The notes: a model not told the origin generated them from the sequence alone. Positions 12,601-20,700 are shown, counted from the first letter of the stretch. The stretch: DNA of 40,125 nt from Plakobranchus ocellatus (GCA_019648995.1 BLXT01008374.1:664080-704204); one strand, 5' to 3'. Numbers and translations: made by a program.

Positions 12601-13539
12601 TGATAAGTAACAGAGATAATTTTTTTCGAGGGGGGCTGAGGGACTAAAAGTCTGAGATCAATTCGATATTTTCCGTAAAAGAAATAAGAAAGTATAAGTT
12701 TTATGGGGACCGAAAACTTGATATCACTTCAACATAATAGGCAACGGAGGTGAGAAATTTTTTTTTGGGCGGGGGGCTAAAAGCCTGAGATTAACAAACC
12801 ACTGCAAGATGAGGAATCAACATTACACAAGAGGCTAAAAACTCATCTGCTTTGACATTGTGGCATAGCCGTCTAGTTCCAACCAATCCGCGGGAACTTC
12901 CGATTCTCTATTAATAACGACCATGATGTAAACAAACGGGACCGCAGAAGTTCAGTAGTGCCCTCTATAGGCCTATCTAAATGTGATCTCCTCTAGATCC
13001 AGATTCAATTTCATCCAATTAAAGTGGATCAAATGTAGCTGGATCTAAATTTAGATATTTTTGTTGTTTTTTTCCATGAAGTTAAAAGGGTAGGCCTATC
13101 CCCAAACATTTTTCCCTGAGTGAACGAAGTGGCAAAACCTAATAACATAGATCCTGTCTGTTTTCGATTACAATGACGAAATAAATGCAATTTTTGTCAA
13201 CTGCTGGCAAAAATTCACCCACAATTATGAACAGTTAGATCTAGATCTATCTAGATCTAGATCTAAATCTATTCTAGATCTAGATCTAGAATCTAGGCCC
13301 TACAAATAAATGTTTTACTTTTTTACTAATTTTAGAGCGCACATTCGGAAGTCAGTGCAAAGTAGTGAACAGTTGACTAAAATGACCTTTACCTCGTCAT
13401 TATAATCGCAAACATTCTTAAGTTGTACCAAAGAAGCAACAGTTTTATGTAATGTGAGTAGAAAATTAAATAATAACACAATTACGGACTCAGTTTTTAA
13501 ATCGAATTCGCCTTCGACATCTATTTCGTCGTCTGCCAT
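463..13539 (-). CDS. MYSM1: MYSM1-like histone H2A deubiquitinase, N-terminal half (spliced, runs off left edge)
   Basis: MYSM1 (2A-DUB) is a nuclear JAMM metalloprotease that removes ubiquitin from histone H2A; it has a Myb/SANT domain, a SWIRM domain and a C-terminal MPN domain. Exons seen, 5' to 3': 13539-13486 (probable), 5232-5139, 4714-4644, 4106-4040, 3718-3620, 1995-996, 646-463. From 5232 onward every junction keeps frame (phases 0, 2, 0, 0, 1, leaving 2 at 463). Recognisable segments are the [10 protein letters not shown] region before SANT, SANT pieces [15 protein letters not shown] and [17 protein letters not shown], and the SWIRM motif [20 protein letters not shown]. The long middle exon is low complexity with a basic and an acidic patch. 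The catalytic JAMM domain is off-window. The first exon does not join in phase with 5232, so one exon is missing from this model. Confidence 0.88.
996..1995 (-). CDS. MYSM1: MYSM1 large central exon (disordered linker)
   Basis: A 1000-nt exon, 333 codons plus one base. The acceptor is ACTCAG before 1995 and the donor AATAG|GTGAAA after 996. The reading frame begins [17 protein letters not shown] directly after the SANT exon. The ATG at 1944 is an internal Met, not a start. The protein is Ser/Thr-rich with a lysine-rich block ([19 protein letters not shown], possible nuclear localisation signal), an acidic block ([19 protein letters not shown]) and a terminal Glu run before the donor. Vertebrate MYSM1 also has a poorly conserved, charged linker between SANT and SWIRM, so lack of similarity here is expected. 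Confidence 0.88.
1996..3619. other. MYSM1 intron with CpG-rich patch
   Basis: Mostly AT-rich intron. Positions about 2500-3010 are richer in G+C and CpG (GATCGCCGGGC, TTCCGCTTCGCGGAGCCC with a small hairpin). An 89-codon plus-strand frame at 2689-2958 covers this patch but begins with a non-ATG codon and matches nothing I recognise. Confidence 0.4.
3620..3718 (-). CDS. MYSM1: MYSM1 exon, second half of SANT/Myb domain
   Basis: A 99-nt exon, phase 0 on both sides. The acceptor is TTTTCTCCAG before 3718 and the donor TTG|GTAAAA after 3620. It encodes [19 protein letters not shown] then [14 protein letters not shown]. This is helices 2 and 3 of a SANT domain, with the conserved Trp in RSWSKI and the [10 protein letters not shown] recognition-helix pattern of MYSM1. 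The open frame running on to 3515 is intron read-through. Confidence 0.93.
4040..4106 (-). CDS. MYSM1: MYSM1 exon, first half of SANT/Myb domain
   Basis: Encodes [19 protein letters not shown] and RGM, then donor ATG|GTAAGT. The [10 protein letters not shown] segment carries the first SANT tryptophan and joins in frame to [10 protein letters not shown] of the next exon. The acceptor at 4107-4108 is chosen because it matches the phase left by the 4714-4644 exon. An alternative AG ten bases upstream (4117-4118) would change the phase, so the 5' border is less certain than the 3' border. Confidence 0.85.
4644..4714 (-). CDS. MYSM1: MYSM1 exon, conserved region before SANT
   Basis: Encodes [18 protein letters not shown] then MLLEE. 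The acceptor is ATTGTAG before 4714; the donor is taken as GAGCA|GTATCC after 4644. The W-x-L-D...IEKMLLEE pattern matches the conserved N-terminal segment of MYSM1 proteins. The donor is not a strong consensus; reading on adds QYPS before other weak GT sites. Confidence 0.82.
5139..5232 (-). CDS. MYSM1: MYSM1 N-terminal exon
   Basis: The frame reads [18 protein letters not shown] then [13 protein letters not shown], with acceptor CTTTGCAG before 5232 and donor GAGCAG|GTTTAA after 5139. The exon begins with a single base completing a codon and ends in phase 0, matching the next exon. The protein looks genuine (no low complexity, good splice borders), but similarity to vertebrate MYSM1 in this stretch is weak, so identity rests mainly on context and phase. 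Confidence 0.72.
5233..9671. other. MYSM1 large intron, left portion
   Basis: AT-rich sequence with no convincing exon. A minus-strand frame ending ATC AAA ATC CCA TCC ATT GAT then a CGGCG|GTAACT donor at about 5686 has the phase needed to precede the 5232 exon, but its acceptor is unclear. A 31-bp tandem repeat lies at 8288-8411. Otherwise poly(A)/poly(T) runs. Confidence 0.4.
8288..8411. repeat. 31-bp tandem repeat, about four units
   Basis: Units start at 8288, 8319, 8350 and 8381 with CTCTATGAACTCTCTGC or close variants (CTCTACGAAC at 8350). The last unit is partial. Related TCTCTGTG words extend both sides. Confidence 0.85.
9672..11016. mobile_element. Non-autonomous hAT-like DNA transposon
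   Basis: Left end CAGGGTCCCCACCAAAC at 9672; right end CCCCGTGAGGACCCTG at 11001-11016, whose reverse complement starts CAGGGTCCTCAC. These short inverted ends and the internal AAAAAGTCATGAAAAAC-type sequence near the right end are typical of hAT elements in aquatic invertebrates. The flanks share TAAAAT on both sides, not a clean 8-bp duplication. No transposase frame is visible. It holds a (TG)n run at 10026-10047. Confidence 0.6.
10026..10048. repeat. (TG)n microsatellite
   Basis: About eleven TG dinucleotides in a row, ending GTGTGAGTAG, inside the hAT-like element. Confidence 0.95.
11017..11688. other. MYSM1 intron between two transposons
   Basis: No gene seen. AGATCTAG-type simple sequence is concentrated at 11609-11680, immediately before the next transposon. 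The open frame at 11023-11289 has no recognisable features. Confidence 0.5.
11689..12963. mobile_element. 1.28-kb inverted-repeat element carrying an internal tandem array
   Basis: Left end GGGCACTACTGAACTTCTGC...; the right end is its inverse (GCAGAAGTTCAGTAGTGCCC, 12944-12963). The inverted repeats match almost without change for about 42 bases, through GGTCCCGTTTGTTTACATC, and more loosely to about 75. Both sides are flanked by TCTATA (11683-11688 and 12964-12969), consistent with a 6-bp target duplication. The interior has no transposase frame; it holds an imperfect repeat with GATGTAGATCTAGA words (11810-11910) and a tandem array of about 60-bp units. I cannot assign the superfamily. Confidence 0.85.
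11993..12800. repeat. Degenerate ~60-bp tandem array with alternating unit types
   Basis: About 13 units, each with GGCGGGGG, then (A/C)CGAAAGTCTGAGATCACTT, then (T/C)CAxATAAAAAA and GAGATAAGAAATAAATTTT. Several neighbours alternate between an ACCGAAAGTCTGAGATC form (12241, 12437, 12569) and a GCTGAAAGCCTGAG(T/A)TC form (12180, 12510, 12775), suggesting an old dimeric unit of about 120 bp. Confidence 0.8.
13230..13296. repeat. GATCTA simple repeat
   Basis: Nearly uninterrupted AGATCTAGATCTA sequence with small variants. Similar runs occur at 45-57, 7455-7467, 11609-11630, 11657-11675 and 13769-13782, giving the region a genome-specific flavour. Confidence 0.9.
13486..13539 (-). CDS. MYSM1: Probable MYSM1 first coding exon
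   Basis: Reads [18 protein letters not shown], then a possible donor TCC|GTAATT. The Met-Ala-acidic-(D)xDVEGE pattern resembles the acidic N-terminus of vertebrate MYSM1. The start codon lies inside an AAGATGGC word, the YY1 site often found at start codons of housekeeping genes, and an ETS word lies about 20 bases upstream. The exon would end in phase 0, whereas the exon at 5232 needs phase 2 before it. A further exon must therefore lie in the 8 kb intron, or this exon belongs to another transcript. Confidence 0.6.
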
Positions 13540-13660
13540 CTTGAACGATGAATTCAAAACTTCCGGTTCGATAGCCAGAAATATGGGCGGTATGGAAAAC
13601 TTAATTTACGATGCTGTTATGCCTCAAAGACTAAGTTATCGATACATAATAAAGTAGTCG
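13530..13660. promoter_or_regulatory. Probable housekeeping (possibly bidirectional) promoter
   Basis: Around the MYSM1 start there is an ETS word (ACTTCCGG, 13559-13566, i.e. CCGGAAGT on the minus strand) and a YY1-type word (GCCATCTT, 13535-13542) overlapping the start codon. No TATA box is evident. CpG dinucleotides are more frequent here than in the flanks (TTCGAT, CTTCCGGTTCG, TCGCGATCC). Promoters of this kind often fire both ways; the next gene rightward (HECTD3, plus strand) could have an untranslated first exon starting here, but that is inference. Confidence 0.5.
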
Positions 13661-13780
13661 CGATCCTGGTAGTTGATTTGGTCCAGAATTTCGACTTCTA
13701 AGAAATGGTATCTTAGTCAACTTACACCTCCAGCAGTCACGAAGTAAGATCACGATGATTAGATATTTCTAGATCTAGAT

Positions 13781-13885
13781 CTGCAAGAAAGTGTGCAAAC
13801 TAAAAAAGAAAAATTTTACATACAGTGCATATCTAGATAGACCTGCAAGAAAGTGTAAGCTAAAAAAGAAAAATTTGACTTTCAG
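13781..13885. repeat. 62-bp tandem duplication
   Basis: CTGCAAGAAAGTGT followed by CTAAAAAAGAAAAATTT occurs at 13781 and again at 13843 with small changes. It lies immediately before the hairpin element. Confidence 0.8.
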
Positions 13886-13891
13886 TTCATT

Positions 13892-14037
13892 GAAAAGAAA
13901 GGAGATAATTGTCAACTAAATTTTACACTGATGAAGCCGCATTTGTGTGGATATTTTACTTTGATATTAATAAACTTTGTGAGTACTGTTTGGTTTGAAA
14001 TATAATATTTAGTTGGCAACTATCTCCTTTCTTTTTA
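13892..14037. mobile_element. Small hairpin element (MITE-like)
   Basis: AAAGAAAGGAGATAATTGTC (left arm from about 13894) pairs with GGCAACTATCTCCTTTCTTT (right arm to about 14035). The arms are about 30 bases with a few mismatches, enclosing about 85 bases. No clear target duplication. Confidence 0.6.
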
Positions 14038-14689
14038 ATTTATATATCAATTCAGTTGTCGTTGCATCCTTTGGATCTTAGATAAATTTATATTGTTTGT
14101 AGTGTTTCCAGAATGGTGAGCCCATAAAGATCCCCCCAAAAAATGCATAGGGAGCGTTTGTGTTTTAGTTTCACAATATTAAATGGTTTTACTGTAATAA
14201 AATATGAAAGGGTGGTTAGCAATCTAGCTTTTATAAAGTTTACGTCTCATGGATGAGCATTCAGAAGTTTTGCCTAAAGTAGATGTATTGTTGAAAAACA
14301 TGAAAGAGTTAGTTTTAAACTTTGTAAAAATGGCAAGACACCGAAATACATGCACAAAAAAAGAAATATGGATGCTAGGCTGCATGTCTCCTTACAATTT
14401 ATATTTAACTTGAGAAACATGGCAGCGGTCCATTAAAGTAATTGGCCTGTGGTGATGTAAACTCTGTGCAAAGGCCTATAGATGTATTACACAGCATGTT
14501 GGAATGGTTCAAAATCCAAATTAGTCTTGGTCCCCTTTCTCAGCAATATTCCATCCCCTTGGTCATAATATTAAAATTCAATTCATGGGATGTTCCATCA
14601 ATATCAACAATGTACTTGCAGTTTTTTTGACAGTTTTATGTCATTTCTACGTCATGCTATTGTGAAGGAAAGAGGCACTGAGTTGACTG

Positions 14690-14939
14690 GGTAATCCTTA
14701 CCATCTGCGGTCCCTACGAAACCGATAAATCAGACGAAAATAAATGGGTTTTAGTTGATTCGTCCGATTTGGATATCAAATGCGATAGTGTGAACATGAA
14801 ACACAATTACCTAACCCCCCTAAGATCTCTCGAGTTTTTTTTCTAGATCGGATCTTATCAACTAAAATCACTTCATTTCGTCAATATTATCGGTAGGCCT
14901 AAACAAACCCCGCAGGGACCGCAGATGGTAAGGATTACC
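14690..14939. mobile_element. 250-bp MITE with perfect 9-bp target duplication
   Basis: Inverted ends GGTAATCCTTACCATCTGCG...GGTCCCT match for about 26 bases (14690 onward and back from 14939). Both sides carry AGTTGACTG (14681-14689 and 14940-14948). A 9-bp duplication is usual for Mutator-like elements. There is no coding content. Confidence 0.9.
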
Positions 14940-15044
14940 AGTTGACTGAGCCTGTGTATTGCTTGCATCACGAACAGAGTGTAGTCTTTAATGATAGGGC
15001 CTAGATCTGCTGTTACTGTTATAAATATTTAATATTAAGTAAGG

Positions 15045-15193
15045 GTTATTGTATATAGCCAAACCACAACAAGGTGATCTCAAGCTTTTAAGGTCCTCCA
15101 TCAGATGGGGTGTAGATGGTGGGGCTTGAACATGTGACAGAAGGGTCTCTGCAGATCTCAGGGCAGACTCACAAGCCACTGTGCCACCAATGC
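15045..15193 (-). repeat. tRNA-derived SINE copy, minus strand
   Basis: On the minus strand it starts GCATTGGTGGCACAGTGGCT (A-box-like), has GTTCAAGCCCCACC (B-box-like), and ends AGCTTGAGATCACCTTGTTG then GGCTATATA. The same order of words occurs on the plus strand at 16334-16490, which identifies a family. Confidence 0.72.
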
Positions 15194-15201
15194 TACATTA
15201 T

Positions 15202-15815
15202 AAGTAAAGTAAAACATGTAGAGCTATTTCGTATGCTAGAAAAATTAGAAATCGATGGGAAAGTTCTGAGAGTAATTAGAAATTTATACTGGGATCAAAC
15301 TGCATCTGTAAGAATTGAAGGAGAGCAAGTGATTTCAAATCCATCAAAAGAGATATGAGGCAGGGATGTGTAATGTCTCCTGATTTTTTTAACCCATATG
15401 TATTGTGAAATAATCTTAAGGAATCTTGATTATAATATTTCATACTTAAAAATAAATGGAGAGAATCTTACTATGATCTCAGGTAGCAGAATCTCGCGAA
15501 CAACTCAAAAACTTCTAGATACTGTAGTTTGAGAGAGCAAAAGAATGGGTCTGTCTTTGAATGTAAAGAAAACGGAATGTATGGTTATCTCAAAGAAATC
15601 CTCTAACCCCAATTGCAATCTCTTTAGCAAAGGCAAACAAATCAAACAAGTTACAAAATTCAAATATCTAGGTTACCTGATAACATCAGATGGTAGATCA
15701 CAAGTGAAATAAGTAAAAGAATAGCTATGGCCAAAGATACATTCCAAAAAGTTAAATCAATACTGGCAAACAGTATGAATACCAAAAATGTACCAATTCA
15801 TTTGACTTGTGATGC
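15202..15815 (+). pseudogene. LINE reverse-transcriptase fragment (broken)
   Basis: Frames spread over three phases give LEKLEIDGKVLRVIRNLYWD, then QTASVRIEGEQV, RQGCVMSPDFFN, KRMGLSLNVKKTECMVISK and TKFKYLGYLITSDGR. These are typical reverse-transcriptase fingers-to-thumb segments of non-LTR retrotransposons (RQGC-MSP-LFN and KTE-MV, FKYLG). The catalytic YADD stretch is not readable. Stops and frameshifts show it is dead. Confidence 0.85.
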
Positions 15816-16264
15816 AAAATATATAATGTAAAACATGAGAGTGTACCTAACATCATATTATACGTGCAGCAGAAGCATATATTTTAATTCAGTTCTGCAC
15901 CATCCATAAAAAAAGTACTGACCATACATATATGTTTTATTTACATTTTTGGTTTTCATACTGTTTGCCTTCACTCTTTCCAGTGATTGCTAAGTATTCT
16001 AAAGCCTTGTGTTGCCAAATATGGCCTAAAAACTGTAGTTGCTTCTGTCATATAGTTTTAATTAGTGATGGGTCAAGATTAGCCTCTTTCAGTACCAATT
16101 CATGGAATTGTGATGCAAAATACATAATGTAAAACATGAGAGTGTACCTAACAGCGTATTATACGTGCAGCGGAAGCATATATTTTAATTCAGTTCTGTA
16201 CCATCCATAAAAAAGCACTGACCATAGATATGACAGGGGCAACTACAGTTTTTAGGCCATATTC
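15812..16264. repeat. Rearranged LINE 3' segment: direct and inverted repeats
   Basis: A stretch of about 125 bases (TGTGATGCAAAATA...GTGTACCTAACA...ACCATCCATAAAAAA) occurs at 15819-15935 and again at 16108-16228. Between them a minus-strand LINE C-terminal piece reads KEANLDPSLIK then QLQFLGHIW and EYLAITGKSEGK (about 16103-15963). Its CAACTACAGTTTTTAGGCCA core recurs in plus orientation at 16240, making a ~35-bp inverted repeat. Confidence 0.75.
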
Positions 16265-16333
16265 GGATTTATATTGTCTAAGATCCTTGTCTATTTTATT
16301 TAGGTCTCAAATCACTTTTGATCTATCTGTATG

Positions 16334-16490
16334 GTGCGTTGGTGGCACAGTGAATCTGAACCTGTTCAGAGATTTCCAGGGAACTTTCTGTTCCAGGTTT
16401 GAACCCTACCCCTTGTGCCCTTGTCTGATGAAGAGCCTGAGAGCTTGAGATCATCTTGTGGTCAGGCTATATATAAAACCACACCAAATT
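16334..16490 (+). repeat. tRNA-derived SINE copy, plus strand
   Basis: GCGTTGGTGGCACAGTGAAT (A-box-like), CCAGGTTTGAACCCTACC (B-box-like, close to GGTTCRANYCC), then GAGCTTGAGATCATCTTGTG and GGCTATATATAAAACC. It shares head, middle and tail with the minus-strand copy at 15045-15193. Confidence 0.75.
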
Positions 16491-17397
16491 AGTCTGCATG
16501 GTTAGGTCTGCAGGTAGGTTTGCTTTCGAATTCTCCAGGTTGTGTCATTGAGGTGACAAAGTGATGTTCAGAAATATGGCTTTGGGTTTTGAACAAACAT
16601 GCTTAGCGAAGTCTATATATGTGTGTTTTTTACCTCAAAATAGAAATACTTTTAATAAAACGATACAATTTTTCTTTGCTTTGCTTCCTACCTAGTTTCT
16701 CAAAAGTTCCAACATCTTTTTATCCGTACTAATAGTAAGCAATATATACATCTCTAAATTACAAACTTATGGGAGAAAAAAAGCTATTGTATTGCATGCA
16801 TTGCATATAAAATGTTTCATGATGAAGTAAGTTATACTTTGGTAATCATATTTTTTTCTTTTGTAATATCTACTCTTTAGTGTAAATTGTGAATTAATAT
16901 TTATCAATAAACAAAATTGTTAGCTTTGATTACCTTAAAGGTCCGTAAAGGTTTTTTTTTGTTCTGATGTTTTCTCAAGATATTAAAAAGGATGTATAGT
17001 ACATTTTACCACAAAACTGTCATATATTTATACTTATCTTGGAGGTATTTCTTTACATATTTTCTTTGAGTGTGTGTCATTGTATGTATAATTATGTCTA
17101 TAATTGTGTATGTGTATATGTATACTTTTTTTTTTTCACTCCATCCAAGTATAGTCTTTATTTACAGATTTTTTTTCATTTCAAATAACACATTTTCTAC
17201 ATTAAGCTTATATTTTATGTCATGATCGTTTCCTCAGCAAGTATCTATGGCATTTCATTTGTGATTGTCATTTTTTTACTTGATGAAGCCTTAAAGGCAA
17301 AACGTTGTCACGTATACTCTGTGTTGTTTAATTTGTTCTTATAAGTTTGAGTTGGTGGTTTTACTACATTCCCTTTTTTTCATAATATGAAAGAGTT
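16491..17397. other. Region upstream of HECTD3 start
   Basis: AT-rich. A hairpin tail motif TGATGAAGCCTTAAAGGCAA followed by AACGTTGTC (17281-17309) is of a kind common at 3' ends of retroelements. No TATA box or clear promoter could be assigned. Confidence 0.4.
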
Positions 17398-17703
17398 ATG
17401 GGTGAGAGCATCAACCCCAATATACCGGCAGCGCGAAGAAGGATTGCCAGAATCCGTTGCTTACAAGATTGCATTGCAAGCTTACAAACCAGAAAACCTT
17501 TTCCTGACTGTCTGTGTTATGTGCCATCCCAACTGGAGTACACAGCACCCTCAAGCTCAAAGACAACAGTATGGAAGTTCCTAGAAGAGCCAAGTAAAGG
17601 GTCCAAAGTTGTGAGGGAAGTACCAGCTAGCTCTGCTTCAGTTCTGCTGGTCAGTGGGGAGGACCTGAGTACAAATGAGGGAAAATGGCTGAGGGTTTTC
17701 AAG
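17398..17703 (+). CDS. HECTD3: HECTD3 exon 1 with start codon
   Basis: The 102-codon first coding exon ends WLRVFK|GTAAAT in phase 0. The ATG at 17398 is the only in-frame Met after a stop at 17383. An overlapping out-of-frame ATG at 17387 opens a 65-codon frame and is a possible upstream ORF. The pattern ([19 protein letters not shown], then [17 protein letters not shown]) aligns with the arginine-rich HECTD3 N-terminus (R-x-R-x-L...RPLP...FVP). No promoter consensus is obvious just upstream; a pyrimidine run (17371-17380) could belong to an acceptor for a 5' untranslated exon. Confidence 0.88.
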
Positions 17704-20700
17704 GTAAATGAATGTCTTAGTACTTCCAAAGTGTCTCAAGCTTCAATTAGGAAAAATATTTTTTTTCACTCTTTGCTTTGGAATTCTTATTCCTTCACTG
17801 CTGTTTCCTTCTTTTTGGTCCTGATAAATTGGACAAAAAATCTTTAAATTCTTTTATAGTAAATATAGAGGAATATTCTTTTCATCAAAACAGATATATG
17901 TTTATAATCATTATTGACCACCTACCTATTCATAAATTCATAGCTTTGTAAGTACACTTATTATTACCAATAGATGTTTTTTTTTTCTTTTAAATTATCT
18001 TCTGTGATGGTTTGTATGTGACGCGTTCTGTCAAACCGGGGCATAAGGTACCCGGGCCTATTTTGAGATATTGCTGTGTAAAGTTAATACACAATTTTTT
18101 TTGCTAAATTTTTTTATTGCATATTCTGATCCTAAAGACATTAGTCTTGAGGTTTGTTATAAAAAACAATATTTTTGTGTTTGAAAATACACTTAATACG
18201 GCATTTCTTTGACAGAGGTCTAATTCTTGATCGAGGATTAGGCAAAACATGACCTATTTTCACAATGATTTTGGTCATTAATCAACAAGCCACTCTGGCT
18301 TTCTTTGGTATTACTGTAATCGGGAAAACCTGAACTTTCTAAATATAGCATTGTTTTCCACATTTAAAATAATTTCCATCAAGCTCTTCTATGATAAAAT
18401 CTGTGAAAAAATAGCGTCCGTTGATAGCAACCGAGAGAAATCTCCTAAATCCAAACAAATGAGTGGCTGAGAATGGGTCACATGACTTATCGTTGCTTCA
18501 AAATGGCGTCTAAACCAAACATCAATCAAGATGCTTTGAACTCTGTGAAAAGCTCGAATTTAGTAAATGTTGTGCATGAAGACTATCTACTAGGCGTAAT
18601 AGAAGAATATTTAATGGAAGAAGAAGAAGAGGAGGAAGTGGAGTCAGATCAAGGGCAACTGGAAGAAAGATTAATTAAGTAGATCTACGCAAGAGGCAGA
18701 GGTCAGGGGGGCGGGGCTAGCAGAGGATGAGCCATCAACATCTAGCAGTAGTAGAATAGTTGAAATAGAATCAGAGGAAGAAAGCAGCGTTGATAAAGGT
18801 ATTGATTTAGTTGTGGATTTAGAGAAAAATGTAGAATTAGATGAAGAACATTTTTTAGAGCGTGATCCTGAGTTAGAAAACTTAGAAAGATTTGTTTGTG
18901 GCTGCAAGCTGAAACTGGCATCAGGAGAGACAGGATGTATTAACAATTTACAGCTGATTGGATTTTCAATCGAAGGCTCACCATTTCTGAGCTGTCAAAA
19001 GTTAAAAACGATTAATTTTTTTTTCATTCATTAAATAGATCCTCTAGATTGGTAAAGCTAAATTGACAAAAACTCATATTTTCAAGACAACCATAGAAGT
19101 GCTTAGTTTTGAATCTGAATCGATAGATCCAGATCTAAAGAGGTGCTAAGTAGAAGCTGAAGCTGTAGACAGAGATTTTTAAGAATCAAATTATCCACAC
19201 TTCTTAATTTCTATTTATTTGTTTGAACACTTGGCTGCATCCAAATCGGTAAAGGTGTAGCGGGAGAAAGAAGCCAGTGCATTAATTTTTTCTCCGGTAC
19301 AAAAGCACATCTGACTTGCATCTAACTTCCCATGGGGTTAAAAATGTAGAAACTATTTAATATAATTATAGTTAATGATCTTCTTTAAGCTTTCAAGCAA
19401 ACATTAACACAACAAAAAATGGTTTTGTAGAGCGTCAAATTTTGTTGTGTTACTATATATAAAAAAAAAATGTGAAGGTCATGATGATTATTTTAAGTGC
19501 ACCAGCCCTAAAACAATGAGAGCATAACTTTTACTTACTTATTTATTTTTTATTTGCATGTAGATGATAAATTATTAAATAGGTTTATTGTGAGTAGATA
19601 TTACCAAGTTAGTTTATTCTTTACATCCGACGCAGAAGCAAAAGATTACTATATCAAGGGTCTGCTTGATTCACCTGGAGTGGCGGATTCTCTTTCATTT
19701 TTATTTATTTTTCATAAAATAATATCGGCGCTTTTTAGCGATACTCAGCAAAACACTATAGTTTGTATTTTGCTACTTTGAATGCTTTGTGAACTTATCA
19801 TAAGTAATATATAATTATAAAAAGGAAGACTTGGAAAAAGTTCTACCCTGTGTAGTTACAATAAAATTGATGAAAATATAAAATGATTTCTTAAGTTTCA
19901 CGAAAAGGAATTTAGATTAATAAATGCATATTTCCTAAAGATAGAAAGATAAACCACTTGATGGTTCTTTTTCTGAAAAAATCATTTTGAAATACTTATA
20001 TTAATGATGGTTTTCATTTTCTTGAATAGATATCAATTAACTAAAGTCATAAATAAATTATTGTGCAATATCTTATGATATTTTTCGTTTATTTTGTACT
20101 GTTGCGGTGAGTTATGGAAATGTATGATGTGCTTTAACATAAACAAAACTGCATGTAACAATGTGAAATTTTGTGAGAGTATCAAGCATCATGTGCTAAT
20201 TGTGACAGCCAAATTTTGTTGCTCTTGGATAAATAGAACCTATTGGTTGCTATGGAAGTGTATTCAAAACTTTAAACTCAATTTTCTCAATAAACGATTT
20301 TTTGCATTGCGCGAACTACCTATGTTGAAATGCCCACAGCTCAGCCAAAAATTATCCAATTGACATAAACTTGGTGTCAAATTAAAGCTTTAGACCTGAA
20401 CTATACAATGGTATTAATATCTCAAAACATCCCGGGGGTACCTTATGCCCCGTTTTGACAGAACGCATCACATATATATATATGAGCAATTACCAAAAGA
20501 TGGATCCCAAAACTGTCACATTTTTTACAGCATTTTGAAAAAAAAGAATCTCCAAATTACAAAATGGAAAAACCCAATTTAGAATTAGTGAGCTATAACT
20601 CATGCAAAGTTTAATAGCAGCATTAGATCCATGTAAAAAAAAAATGATGGCAGGCCACGTTTTGGCAATCCCTCATATATTAATCAAATTGACAATTTAA

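Noticed and set aside
16334-16410. tRNA gene
   Set aside because: The same sequence with a long common tail recurs inverted at 15045-15193, so it is a SINE.
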